A stretch of 47,963 bases of DNA from Coriobacteriia bacterium (GTDB lineage: Bacteria > Actinomycetota > Coriobacteriia > Anaerosomatales > Anaerosomataceae): positions 1 to 47,963 of the forward strand of contig JAUSBY010000009.1 in the NCBI GenBank assembly GCA_030651765.1, in the 5' to 3' direction. Shown one piece after another: positions 23,302 through 31,378 of this stretch. Within the stretch, counting starts at the first letter, position 1. Each line of letters begins with the position of its first letter. Position numbers and translations under genes: made by a program. The notes below the pieces were generated by a model. The model ran no database searches and was not told the origin of the DNA. It worked only from the letters and a program-made list of their open reading frames with translations.

Positions 23302-24186
23302 ATGGCCAGTCGAGGACTGCGGATCCACGCGCCCGCAAAAGTGAATCTGCACCTGGCTGTGGGCCCCACCCGACCCGACGGCTACCACGAGCTTACGACG
23401 GTATTCCAGGCGCTCTCGTTCGGGGATACCGTGACCATCACGCCCGCGCCCGCGTTCTCCTTCTCGTGCGTTCCGGATCTCGGGCTCGCCGGAAGCGCCA
23501 ATCTGGCGTATCGGGCCGCGTGCGAGATGTCAGCGCGCTTCGGCCGGCCGCTCGGCTACGCGATAGCGATCGAGAAGCACATTCCGGCTGGTGGCGGGCT
23601 GGGCGGAGCGAGCACCGATGCCGCGGCGGTTGTAGAGGGTCTCGCCACACTCTGGGGTCTGGACGTCGCGGTTCCTGAGGTACTCGACCTCGCGCGGTCG
23701 CTCGGCGCCGATGTCCCGTTCTTCTTTGAGGGCGGTGCGGCTCTGTTCACCGGCCGCGGTGACGTGCTCGAGCGCTCCTTGCGCTCACTGGATGCGCCGA
23801 TCGTCCTGGTCAAGGCCGCCGAACCGATCGGTACGGGTGCGGCGTACATCGCCTTCGATGCTGCACCCGTGCCGCAGGCGCCTCCGGTCGATCGGCTCGC
23901 CGACGCGCTTCAGGCAGGGGACACGGAAGCCGTGGCGAGCCTGCTCTACAACAACATGACCGACGCGTCGATCGGCCTGGTTCCCGAGGTCGGGACCGTA
24001 CTGGCGCTCGTCGGCGGGGCTCCGGGGGTCGTGGGGGCGGCCATGGCGGGTAGCGGCTCGACAGTGTTCGGCCTATGCGCCGATGAAGCGGCCGCAGAGG
24101 CGGTTGCCGGAATCGCCCGCGCGGCGGGCTTCTGGTCGGTCGCGACGCGCAGCGCCGACCACGGGTGCGTGCTCGAGCCCGTCTGA
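23302..24186 (+). CDS. ispE: 4-diphosphocytidyl-2-C-methyl-D-erythritol kinase
   Basis: IspE phosphorylates CDP-methylerythritol in the MEP pathway to isoprenoids. The 294-residue GHMP kinase has the substrate motif APAKVNLHLAVGPTRPDGYHEL, the ATP loop IPAGGGLGGASTDAAAV and the catalytic-region SLGADVPFFFEGGAA. The C-terminal MAGSGSTVFGL motif closes the family pattern. ATG follows GGGGGCAG by five bases. It follows veg, as in Bacillus, and rsmA-ispE closeness is also typical of actinobacteria. Its presence shows that the organism makes isoprenoids by the MEP route. Confidence 0.96.
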   Translation: MASRGLRIHAPAKVNLHLAVGPTRPDGYHELTTVFQALSFGDTVTITPAPAFSFSCVPDLGLAGSANLAYRAACEMSARFGRPLGYAIAIEKHIPAGGGLGGASTDAAAVVEGLATLWGLDVAVPEVLDLARSLGADVPFFFEGGAALFTGRGDVLERSLRSLDAPIVLVKAAEPIGTGAAYIAFDAAPVPQAPPVDRLADALQAGDTEAVASLLYNNMTDASIGLVPEVGTVLALVGGAPGVVGAAMAGSGSTVFGLCADEAAAEAVAGIARAAGFWSVATRSADHGCVLEPV

Positions 24187-24258
24187 ACCGGCTTCGTGGC
24201 AGGGAAGCTCCCCGGCGCGTCGAAGTACACGGTGAACATGAGCAGCCATGGGGGGAAC

Positions 24259-24552
24259 ATGGACATCACACGAGTCTCGCTACGCCCCGTAGCTATGAAC
24301 AAGGTCTGCGCGATCGCAAGTATCGTGATCGACGACGCGTTCGTGATCCACGACCTTCGCATCGTCAACGGCGACAAGGGCGTCTTCGTCGCCATGCCGT
24401 CGCGCAAGCTGCCGAGCGGGGAGTTCCGCGATATCTGCCACCCGATCAACTCCGACGCACGCCAGGCCATACAGGAGGCCGTGCTCGCCGAGTTCGAAGC
24501 CGAGGGTGGGCTGGAGGCCTTCTCTCGCGCCGCCGAGGGTCTGGCCACCTAG
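24259..24552 (+). CDS. spoVG: SpoVG-family regulator
   Basis: The 97-residue product starts MDITRVSLRPVAMNKVCAIA and continues IVIDDAFVIHDLRIVNGDKGVFVAMPSRK and FRDICHPIN, the SpoVG consensus. SpoVG is a small nucleic-acid-binding protein, affecting septation and sporulation in Bacillus and virulence genes in other Firmicutes. ATG at 24259, with GGGGGGAAC before it, fits the family start; an in-frame GTG at 24196 would add 21 unrelated residues. It sits between ispE and glmU as in Bacillus, with tRNA-Gln inserted. The window gives no sporulation genes, so a role outside sporulation is likely. Confidence 0.95.
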   Translation: MDITRVSLRPVAMNKVCAIASIVIDDAFVIHDLRIVNGDKGVFVAMPSRKLPSGEFRDICHPINSDARQAIQEAVLAEFEAEGGLEAFSRAAEGLAT

Positions 24553-24639
24553 CGCCCGCAGGTCGTCGACCCGGCGCCTTCGCTCACCGATACGGCGCTC
24601 GCTGCTGGGGCTCGCGCGACCGTTTCGGGACCCGTCCTA

Positions 24640-24648
24640 TGGTATACT
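24640..24648 (+). promoter_or_regulatory. extended -10 promoter element before tRNA-Gln
   Basis: TGGTATACT is an extended -10 (TGnTATAAT type, one mismatch), 47 bases before the tRNA. No convincing -35 is seen, which is common for extended -10 promoters. Confidence 0.5.
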
Positions 24649-24662
24649 CCCTGCGCTCGCGA

Positions 24663-24682
24663 GACAGCGTTTGAGCGCTGTC
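24663..24682. other. perfect inverted repeat in the tRNA-Gln leader
   Basis: GACAGCG (24663-24669) and CGCTGTC (24676-24682) form a 7-bp stem with a 6-nt loop between the promoter and the tRNA. It may be a processing signal in the precursor or an operator. Confidence 0.45.
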
Positions 24683-24695
24683 GCCGCATGCACGG

Positions 24696-24770
24696 TGGGG
24701 CGTAGCCAAGCGGTAAGGCAGCGGACTTTGGATCCGCCATCCGTAGGTTCGAATCCTACCGCCCCAGCCA
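24696..24770 (+). tRNA. tRNA-Gln (TTG)
   Basis: The cloverleaf is complete: acceptor TGGGGCG with CGCCCCA, anticodon stem GCGGA/TCCGC around CTTTGGA (anticodon TTG), T-arm GTAGG-TTCGAAT-CCTAC, discriminator G and encoded CCA at 24768-24770. The U1-A72 end is typical of tRNA-Gln. Confidence 0.97.
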
Positions 24771-24812
24771 CGGTCAGCAGACGGGATCGTGTCCCGATCA
24801 GAAGGGGTCCCG

Positions 24813-26198
24813 ATGGGCGCGACAGCACTCATACTCGCAGCGGGCGAGGGTACGCGCATGAAGTCGGCGCTGCCCAAGGTCGCTCACGAGATCCTCGGCG
24901 TTCCGATCGTGACCCACGTGATCGAAGCCGTACGCGGAGCCGGCGTGAGTCGCGTCGTGGTCGTCACCGGCTTTGGGGCCGAGACGGTCGAAGCGCTGCT
25001 TGCCGACGCCGATGTCGCGTTCGTCCGCCAGCACGAGCGGCTCGGCACGGGCCACGCTGTGATGTCGGCCGAGGAGGCGCTCGGCGACGTAGAAGGCTCG
25101 CTGCTCGTGGTGGCGGGCGACTGCCCGCTTCTGACCGCGCAGACGCTCGCTGCCCTCGTTGCTGCTCGCGCGGATGCGGCAGCGGCGTGCTCGATGCTTA
25201 CCGCGCGCCTGGACGACCCGTGGGGCTACGGCAGGATCGTACGGGCCGACGACGGCTCGATCGCCGGAATCGTCGAGGACAAGGACCTTGCACCCGACCA
25301 ACGGGGCATCGCCGAGGTCAACACGAGCACCTACTGCTTCGACGCCCGGGCGCTGTTCGCGCACCTGCACCGACTGGAAGCCGGGAACAAGCAGGGGGAG
25401 TTCTACCTGACCGACATCGTGGCGCTCTTCCGGAAAGAAGGGCTCGCCGTCGTCGGCGTCGAGGCATCCGATCCGGCGGAGGCGCTCGGCGTGAACAGCC
25501 GTGTGCAGCTTGCCGAGGCCGCGCGCGTCCTGCGGCGGCGGATCAATGAGCGCCACATGCTCGCTGGCGTGACCATGACGGATCCGAGTCTCGTCTGGAT
25601 CGGCTCTCACGTGACGATCGGCCGCGATACGGTCATCGAGCCGATGACCTTCCTGCTCGGCGAGACGTGTATCGGTGCGGACTGCGTGCTCGGGCCGGAT
25701 ACGAGGATCACGGACTCCACCATCGACAACGGCTGCATCGTGGACTCATCGATCGTTCTCGGCTCCGTGCTCGGGAGTGGCGTGAGCGTCGGACCACGGG
25801 CATACCTTCGCCCCGGAACGAGTATGGGTGACCGCTCCAAGGCGGGCACGAGCGTCGAGATCAAGAACGCGCGCATCGGTGCGGGCACGAAGGTGCCGCA
25901 TCTGTCCTACATCGGTGATGCGGAGATCGGCGCGGGCGCCAACATCGGCGCGGGTACGATAACCTGTAACTACGACGGGTGGCACAAGCACGTCACCCGC
26001 ATCGGTGACGGGGCGTTCGTGGGCTCGGACACGATGCTCATCGCGCCTGTCGAGATCGGTGAAGGTGCGGTCGTTGGCGCGGGAAGCGCGATCTCGCACG
26101 ACGTACCCGCCGACGCGCTTGCGGTCGAGCGCACCGAGCAGCGGACGATCGAAGGGTGGGCCGCGCGCAGACGCGCGGAGGCCGAGGACGAGGCGTAA
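24813..26198 (+). CDS. glmU: bifunctional UDP-N-acetylglucosamine pyrophosphorylase / glucosamine-1-phosphate acetyltransferase
   Basis: GlmU makes UDP-GlcNAc for peptidoglycan and surface glycans in two steps: acetylation of glucosamine-1-phosphate, then uridylation. The 461-residue product has the N-terminal nucleotidyltransferase signature LILAAGEGTRMKSALPKV. The C-terminal left-handed beta-helix is built of hexapeptide repeats from about residue 255 (IGSHVTIGRDTVIEPMTFL and so on), and GAGTITCNYDGWHKH carries the acetyltransferase site. ATG at 24813 follows AGAAGGGG by five bases. It is followed by prs, the usual partner, after 17 bases. The tRNA-Gln lies 42 bases upstream, and read-through from its promoter is possible. 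Confidence 0.97.
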   Translation: MGATALILAAGEGTRMKSALPKVAHEILGVPIVTHVIEAVRGAGVSRVVVVTGFGAETVEALLADADVAFVRQHERLGTGHAVMSAEEALGDVEGSLLVVAGDCPLLTAQTLAALVAARADAAAACSMLTARLDDPWGYGRIVRADDGSIAGIVEDKDLAPDQRGIAEVNTSTYCFDARALFAHLHRLEAGNKQGEFYLTDIVALFRKEGLAVVGVEASDPAEALGVNSRVQLAEAARVLRRRINERHMLAGVTMTDPSLVWIGSHVTIGRDTVIEPMTFLLGETCIGADCVLGPDTRITDSTIDNGCIVDSSIVLGSVLGSGVSVGPRAYLRPGTSMGDRSKAGTSVEIKNARIGAGTKVPHLSYIGDAEIGAGANIGAGTITCNYDGWHKHVTRIGDGAFVGSDTMLIAPVEIGEGAVVGAGSAISHDVPADALAVERTEQRTIEGWAARRRAEAEDEA

Positions 26199-26215
26199 GG
26201 GAGCGAGCGCAGACG

Positions 26216-27181
26216 ATGATCTCCACACCCGGCAAGCGCATGATGGTGTTCGCGGGCAGTCACAACCGTGATCTGTCCGAGGACATCGCACGGCATCTCG
26301 GGGTCGAACTCGGCAACATCAAGATCTCGAAGTTCGCCAATGGCGAGATCTACGTCCGCTACCTCGAGAGCGTGCGTGGCGCCGACATCTTCCTCGTACA
26401 GTCGATGTGCGAGCCGGTGAACGCCAGCATCATGGAGCTCCTCATCATGATCGACGCGGCCAAGCGGGCCAGTGCCCGCTGCATCACCGCTGTCATCCCG
26501 CACTACGGGTACGCGCGTCAGGACAAGAAGTCGGCGGCGCGCGAGCCGATAACGGCCAAGCTCGTGGCGGACCTGCTCACGGTGGCCGGCGCCGAGCGGG
26601 TCATCACGATGGATCTTCACCAGGGCCAGATCCAGGGATTCTTCAACCAGCCGGTGAACCACCTGACCGCGCTTCCTATCCTGTCCGATTACTTCGAGGG
26701 TCTTGGGATCGGCAACCTCGTGGTGGTTTCGCCGGACGTCGGCCGGGTGAAGGCCGCCAAGAAGATGGCCGATATGCTCGGCGCGGGCCTGGCGATCATG
26801 CATAAGGGCCGCCCCGAGCACAACGTGGCCGAGATAACCCACGTCATCGGCGAGGTGGAGGGCAAGAACTGCATCGTGGCCGATGACATGATCGACACCG
26901 CCGGCTCGGTCACCGAGGGCGCCCGGGCGCTGATCACGAAGGGCGCTGCCAAGGTCTGGGTCGCGGCGACGCACGGCGTCTTCTCGCCACCGGCGTTCGA
27001 CCGGATCGATGCCGCTCCGATCGAGGAGGTCGTCATCACCAATACGCTCCCTGTGCCCGAGGAGCGTCAGCATGGAAAGATACGGGTGCTCTCGGTCGCA
27101 CCGCTGTTTGCCCGAGCCATCCAGAACGTATACAACGACGAGTCCGTCTCCGAGCTGTTCGACCCCGATTTCCAGCTCTGA
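26216..27181 (+). CDS. prs: ribose-phosphate pyrophosphokinase
   Basis: Prs makes PRPP from ribose-5-phosphate and ATP for nucleotide, histidine and tryptophan synthesis. The 321-residue product has family length and motifs: FAGSHNRDLSEDIA, KFANGEIYVRYLESVRG, HYGYARQDKKSAAREPITAK (ATP flexible loop), MDLHQGQIQGFF, VVSPDVGRVKAAKK and the PRPP loop VADDMIDTAGSVTEGA. The ATG at 26216 fits the family although the purine-rich GGGAGCGAG lies somewhat far upstream. Class I, phosphate-dependent and ADP-inhibited behaviour is expected from these motifs. It stands between glmU and rplY. Confidence 0.97.
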   Translation: MISTPGKRMMVFAGSHNRDLSEDIARHLGVELGNIKISKFANGEIYVRYLESVRGADIFLVQSMCEPVNASIMELLIMIDAAKRASARCITAVIPHYGYARQDKKSAAREPITAKLVADLLTVAGAERVITMDLHQGQIQGFFNQPVNHLTALPILSDYFEGLGIGNLVVVSPDVGRVKAAKKMADMLGAGLAIMHKGRPEHNVAEITHVIGEVEGKNCIVADDMIDTAGSVTEGARALITKGAAKVWVAATHGVFSPPAFDRIDAAPIEEVVITNTLPVPEERQHGKIRVLSVAPLFARAIQNVYNDESVSELFDPDFQL

Positions 27182-27230
27182 GCCACACGCGGGTGCGTGC
27201 GATGCGCCCGAGATCACAAGGAGGAAGCGC

Positions 27231-27878
27231 ATGTCCAACGTCACCGAACTGAAGGCCGGTCTGAGAGAGATCACCGGCAAGTCGAGCAAGAAGCTTGCGG
27301 GCGAAGGCCTCGTCCCGGCGACCGTCTACGGTCCCAAGTTCGAGACCATCTCGATCTCGGTCGACCGCCGGGACTTCGACCGCATGATGCACGACGCTGC
27401 AGTGGGGTCCACGCTCGTCGACCTCACCATCGAGGGTCGCGAGAAGCCTGTGGACGTCATCATCAAGGAGGTCAAGCGGGATCCGCTCAAGGGCACGGTC
27501 CAGCATGTCGACTTCTGGGCCGTCGACATGAGCGAGACGATACAGACTGTCGTCTCGATCACGTACGTCGGCTCCGCTGCAGGTGAGCGCGAGGGCGGCG
27601 TCATGATGCACGCGCTGCGCGAGCTGAAGGTCGAGGCACGGCCGAAGGACCTCCCCGAGCACATCGAGGTCGACGTCTCGGCGCTCGAGATCGGTGACTC
27701 GATCACCGTATCAGACATCACCGCCCCCAAGGGCGTCGCGCTTCTCGACGATCCGGACGCCACGGTCGCATCCGTGGGTGCACCGTCCGTCGAGGAAGAA
27801 GAGGTCGTCGAGGAGGGCATCGAGATGGGCGAGGTGCCCGAGGTGGGCAAGGAGTCCGACGAAGAGACCGAGGAGTAG
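27231..27878 (+). CDS. rplY: 50S ribosomal protein L25/Ctc family
   Basis: The 215-residue product is the long (CTC/TL5) form. An N-terminal L25 domain that binds 5S rRNA (VTELKAGLREITGKSSKKLAGEGLVPATVYG) is followed by a beta domain (about 95-185) with LKVEARPKDLPEHIEVDVSAL in pieces. The acidic tail is rich in Glu. In Bacillus ctc is a general-stress gene; no such promoter was identified here. AAGGAGGAAG lies just before the ATG. It is followed by pth after 12 bases, as in most Gram-positives. Confidence 0.95.
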   Translation: MSNVTELKAGLREITGKSSKKLAGEGLVPATVYGPKFETISISVDRRDFDRMMHDAAVGSTLVDLTIEGREKPVDVIIKEVKRDPLKGTVQHVDFWAVDMSETIQTVVSITYVGSAAGEREGGVMMHALRELKVEARPKDLPEHIEVDVSALEIGDSITVSDITAPKGVALLDDPDATVASVGAPSVEEEEVVEEGIEMGEVPEVGKESDEETEE

Positions 27879-27890
27879 TCCGAACCCCTC

Positions 27891-28457
27891 ATGGCACGGA
27901 TGGTCATCGGGCTCGGGAATCCGGGCGCAGAGTACGACACTACGCGACACAACGCCGGCTTCATGGTCATCGACCTGCTGGCCGAGAACCTGCGCGTGAG
28001 CTACTGGAAGGACGAGGCCGGCGCGAAAGTCGGCCTCGTCCGCTTCGGTGAGGACGATCTCGTGATCGTCAAGCCGCAGACGTTCATGAACCTGTCGGGC
28101 AAGGCCGTGGCCAAGCTGGCGCACGCCTATGAAGTGGACGTCGCTGACATCATCATCGTCCACGACGACCTTGATCTTCCGGAGGAGACCGTACGCGTCA
28201 AGCGCGGCGGAGGGCATGGAGGCCATAACGGGCTGCGCTCTCTGGCCGACGCGCTTGGCAGTGGAGACTTCCTGCGCGTCAGGCTCGGCATCGGCCGACC
28301 GCCGGGCCGTCAGGCGCCGGCCGACTTCGTACTCGAGCCGATGAGACGCGACGTGGCCGAGCGGCTGGCGGAGATGGTGCCACACGCCGCGCAGGCGGTG
28401 CTGCACATCCTCGAGTACGGCGTCGACAGCGCGATGCAGGAGTACAACGCGGGTTAG
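27891..28457 (+). CDS. pth: peptidyl-tRNA hydrolase
   Basis: Pth frees tRNA from peptidyl-tRNA that drops off ribosomes. The 188-residue product has MVIGLGNPGAEYDTTRHNAGF with the catalytic histidine, VKPQTFMNLSGKAV, IIVHDDLDLP with the assisting aspartate, and RGGGHGGHNGLRS, followed by FLRVRLGIGRP. All catalytic positions are intact and the length is usual. It is the last gene of the conserved block and is cotranscribed with rplY by spacing. A hairpin follows its stop. Confidence 0.96.
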   Translation: MARMVIGLGNPGAEYDTTRHNAGFMVIDLLAENLRVSYWKDEAGAKVGLVRFGEDDLVIVKPQTFMNLSGKAVAKLAHAYEVDVADIIIVHDDLDLPEETVRVKRGGGHGGHNGLRSLADALGSGDFLRVRLGIGRPPGRQAPADFVLEPMRRDVAERLAEMVPHAAQAVLHILEYGVDSAMQEYNAG

Positions 28458-28460
28458 GAG

Positions 28461-28483
28461 CGCGCCCGTCTGACGGCGGCGCG
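28461..28483. terminator. hairpin between pth and the convergent M23 gene
   Basis: CGCGCC-CGT (28461-28469) pairs with ACG-gc-GGCGCG (28473-28483), leaving a 2-nt bulge and a 3-nt loop. It lies in the 34-base convergent gap and could serve both strands; no T run is present. Confidence 0.5.
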
Positions 28484-28491
28484 ACTTCAGG

Positions 28492-29724
28492 CTACTTGAG
28501 GTAGCCCATCGGATCGACCGGGTTGCCGTTGATCCTGACCTCGAAGTGCAGGTGAGGGCCGGTCGAGAGTCCCGTGGAGCCGACCGCGCCGATCGCCTGA
28601 CGCTTGGTGACCGACTGCCCGGTGCTCACCTTGTAGCTGCCGCTCTGCATGTGCGCGTACAGCGAGGTCACACCGTTGCCGTGATCGATGATGACCGTGT
28701 TGCCGTAACCGCCGCGATAGCCGGTGTAGATGACTGTCCCGTCCGATGACGCGACGATTCCGGCGCCGTTGATGTCCTTGCCAATCGCCCGGCCGCCGAT
28801 GTCGATGCCGGTGTGCATCTTCCGGTAGCCGAGGATCGGGTGGACGCGGTAGCCGAACGCCGAGCCGCCCGTGGGGGTCTGCTCGAAGCCGGGGACCGGG
28901 AACGCCATTACCCCGGCGAAGTATCCCGAGCCGGTGCCGTAGAGTTCCGAGGCGATCTTGGCCGATTCGGCCTCTTCAGCTTCGGCCAGGGCGCGCAGCC
29001 GCTTCGCGTTGGCCGAGTTCTCGGCCACGAGGTCGGCCTTCTGGTCCTGCGCGGCCTTCTGGGCGTTGAGCTTGCTCTGGTGCTGGGCCCGCAGGTCGCG
29101 GAGACGGTCCTCTTCGGCCTGTGCCTCCGCGCGCTTGGCGTCGACGGCTGCCAGGTCTCGCTCGATCTCGGCCTTGGCCTTCTCGAGTGATATGCGTGTG
29201 GCCTTGAGGCCCGCCGCGAGCTCCTCGTTTGACTTCAGCACGCGCTGGACCAGGGTCGTGCGCGCGATGAGGTCCTCGATGCTCCGGCTGTCGAGCAGCA
29301 ACTCCAGGTAGAGGAAGTCGCCGTTCTTGTAGGTGGCTTGCATGCGCTCGGCCAGGAGTGCCTTCTGGCGCTCGAACTCGGTCTGGGTGACGTCGATCTC
29401 GCCCTGTTTGGTATTGACCTGCGATCGTAGCCCGTCGACCTCGCTCTTGAGGCGCGCCGTGCGTTCCGTGGCGGCTGTGACATCGTCGGCCAGTGCGTTG
29501 ATCTCCACCTGGATCGAGTCGATGGCCTGATCGAGGTCCGCGACCTCGCGAGAGAGGCGGTCAGCCTCGGATTGGGCCGCTGCCGCGGCCTCACGGGCCT
29601 TGCGGGCAGCGTCCTCGTGCGCGCGAAGATCCGACTCTGTGACGGCCCCCGCGATCGGGGTCGTCATGAAGGCGAAGATGATAGAGAGCGAGATGAAGAA
29701 GGGGAGTGCGCGTCTGCGTCGCAT
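28492..29724 (-). CDS. secreted coiled-coil murein hydrolase, M23/LytM domain
   Basis: The 410-residue protein has an N-terminal signal (RRRRALPFFISLSIIFAF...IAGA) and a long coiled coil at about 30-270. A C-terminal M23 domain carries all zinc ligands: HTGIDIGG (His and Asp), LYAHM, and HLHFEVR. This is the EnvC/PcsB/NlpD-like layout of division or cell-separation endopeptidases or amidase activators; intact ligands favour hydrolase activity on peptide cross-links. ATG at 29724 has GGAGGAAAC upstream. It is convergent with pth and separated by a hairpin. Confidence 0.92.
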   Translation of the reverse strand: MRRRRALPFFISLSIIFAFMTTPIAGAVTESDLRAHEDAARKAREAAAAAQSEADRLSREVADLDQAIDSIQVEINALADDVTAATERTARLKSEVDGLRSQVNTKQGEIDVTQTEFERQKALLAERMQATYKNGDFLYLELLLDSRSIEDLIARTTLVQRVLKSNEELAAGLKATRISLEKAKAEIERDLAAVDAKRAEAQAEEDRLRDLRAQHQSKLNAQKAAQDQKADLVAENSANAKRLRALAEAEEAESAKIASELYGTGSGYFAGVMAFPVPGFEQTPTGGSAFGYRVHPILGYRKMHTGIDIGGRAIGKDINGAGIVASSDGTVIYTGYRGGYGNTVIIDHGNGVTSLYAHMQSGSYKVSTGQSVTKRQAIGAVGSTGLSTGPHLHFEVRINGNPVDPMGYLK

Positions 29725-29872
29725 GCTGTGTTTCCTCCGGGCGGCCAAAGGCGCCGCATTGCTAACACCGGAAGGCGCTACTGCACGTATGGTACCAACC
29801 TGGTAGGGTATAAGGCAAACAGGGCCCGGACCGAGCCGGGCGTCGTAGTACATCGAGGAGGGGTTGATCCGC

Positions 29873-30253
29873 ATGAGCGATGACTTCAACACTGCACCCC
29901 CCGTACCGCCCGCACCCCCGTCCCCTATGCCCGGAAGTGACGTTCCGAGCGATACGGGCAAGATCCTGGCGGCCGTCGGCTATCTCGTGGGCATCGTCGC
30001 GCTGATCGCGATCCTCATAGAGCCCTACAAGAACGAGCGGTACGTCCGGCACCACGCGGTGCAGGCGCTTGGGATATGGGTGGGCTGGATCGCCATCAGC
30101 ATCGTGAGTGCGATTCCGATCATCGGCTGGATCGTCGCGGCTGTCGGCTGGGTCGTCCTACTGGTGTTCTCGATCATGGGCGCCATCAAGGCGTTCCAGG
30201 GCGAGATGTGGGAGATGCCGGTCGTCTACGGTCTCGTCAAGCAGTTCATATAG
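29873..30253 (+). CDS. small DUF4870-like membrane protein
   Basis: The 126-residue protein starts with a Pro-rich cytoplasmic lead, then a first hydrophobic segment (KILAAVGYLVGIVALIAILI). The motif KNERYVRHHAVQALGIWV follows, then two more hydrophobic stretches. That three-helix arrangement with F/Y-V-R-x-H-A-x-Q-A after the first helix is typical of the DUF4870/Tic20-like family; its function is not known. The ATG at 29873 has GAGGAGGGG nine bases before it, and the TTG at 29864 would be too close. A hairpin GCCCGG/CCGGGC lies at 29824-29841 in the leader. Confidence 0.82.
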   Translation: MSDDFNTAPPVPPAPPSPMPGSDVPSDTGKILAAVGYLVGIVALIAILIEPYKNERYVRHHAVQALGIWVGWIAISIVSAIPIIGWIVAAVGWVVLLVFSIMGAIKAFQGEMWEMPVVYGLVKQFI

Positions 30254-30257
30254 GTCT

Positions 30258-31307
30258 TCACCGCAGCGGGGTGGCCTGCTCGGCCACACTCGCTCCGGAG
30301 CGTTCGGGGGCGGGCACCAGGTGTGCCCGCCCTCCGGCGTCTACAGCGTAAAGCGCGACGCCCCTGTCTTCGGCATACCTGCGCACCGCGTCGCGTCCCG
30401 CTACGAACAGGGCAGTCGACAGGATGTCGGCATCGAGACCCGACATCCCGGCTCCCCCGACCGTCACCGACCTGAAGCCGCGTGCGGGCAGCCCGGTCGC
30501 CGGGTCGAGGATATGGTGGTACCGGATACCGTCGGCCTCGAAGTAGCGCTGGTAGTCGCCCGAGGTCGAAAGCGCTCCATCACCCTCGAACGCGAAGACC
30601 GCGATCACGCGCTCGGTGTCGCGTGGGTCTTCGACGCCGACGCGCCACACGCTCCCGTCCGGTTTGGTGCCCAACGTCACCGTGCTGCTCGTCGACGAGA
30701 TGAGCGCGGCCGTGACGGCACCGCTCGATCGCAGTGCCTCGCGCGCGCGGTCGAGCGCGAGGCCCTTCGACGCGCCCCCGAGATCGAGCGCCGGCGCCAG
30801 AGCGCCGCCCGGTTCGAGTCGCGGGTCGGGATCCTTGACCCGGGCGAACATCGCCGTCTCGGTCGCGGTGCGCCTGAAGCCGTTACCGGCGACAAGCGCA
30901 AGGTAGAGGTCCTCTTCGTCGGGCACCGTTCCGCCGCCCTCGAAGTCGTACTGGCGCGTGACGGCCGAGAGCACGGGCGAGAAGTGCGCGCTCACGCCAA
31001 GGGCGTCGATCGCGCCGAGGACCTCGACGGCATCAGGCGGCAGCACCTGCTGTGTGTACGGCGCATCGTTGAAGCGGCTGAGTGCCGAGGCAGGGTCGTG
31101 TGAGTCCAGCTGGCTCTCCACAGCGGCCATGGCTGCGTACGCGTCCTCGACGGCTGCACTGACCGCCTGCCCGTCGTCGCCGTATGCGGTGATGGTGACG
31201 ACCGTGCCGAGCGCTTCCCGGCTCACCACCACCGGCTCGTCGGTCGCGCAGCCGACGAGCATGAGCAGCGCTAGCACCAGCAGTGACAGACCCGCCACGC
31301 GTCGCAT
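30258..31307 (-). CDS. apbE: FAD:protein FMN transferase (ApbE lipoprotein)
   Basis: ApbE attaches FMN covalently to Thr/Ser of flavoproteins such as Rnf and Nqr subunits outside the cytoplasmic membrane. The 349-residue product has a lipobox (LMLVGC, Cys20) and the family motifs REALGTVVTITAYG, LDLGGASKGLALDRA and GMSGLDADILSTALFVAG, the last with the Mg2+ and FAD contacts. It should be anchored on the outer face of the membrane. No flavinylated target (Rnf, Nqr or FMN-bind proteins) is encoded in the window. It is convergent with the DUF4870-like gene (4-base gap) and divergent from the Nfn-like genes. Confidence 0.92.
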   Translation of the reverse strand: MRRVAGLSLLVLALLMLVGCATDEPVVVSREALGTVVTITAYGDDGQAVSAAVEDAYAAMAAVESQLDSHDPASALSRFNDAPYTQQVLPPDAVEVLGAIDALGVSAHFSPVLSAVTRQYDFEGGGTVPDEEDLYLALVAGNGFRRTATETAMFARVKDPDPRLEPGGALAPALDLGGASKGLALDRAREALRSSGAVTAALISSTSSTVTLGTKPDGSVWRVGVEDPRDTERVIAVFAFEGDGALSTSGDYQRYFEADGIRYHHILDPATGLPARGFRSVTVGGAGMSGLDADILSTALFVAGRDAVRRYAEDRGVALYAVDAGGRAHLVPAPERSGASVAEQATPLR

Positions 31308-31378
31308 CGTGCGCCTCTCTGTCCCAGGTATACTGTCCCCACGGCCCGGCCGTCAGTGTACCAACCTCCGGAGGACGG

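Noticed and set aside
31329-31334. TATACT as the promoter of the Nfn-like operon
   Set aside because: The hexamer is well placed, 44 bases before the ATG, but no -35 or extended -10 supports it, so it was not listed as a feature.
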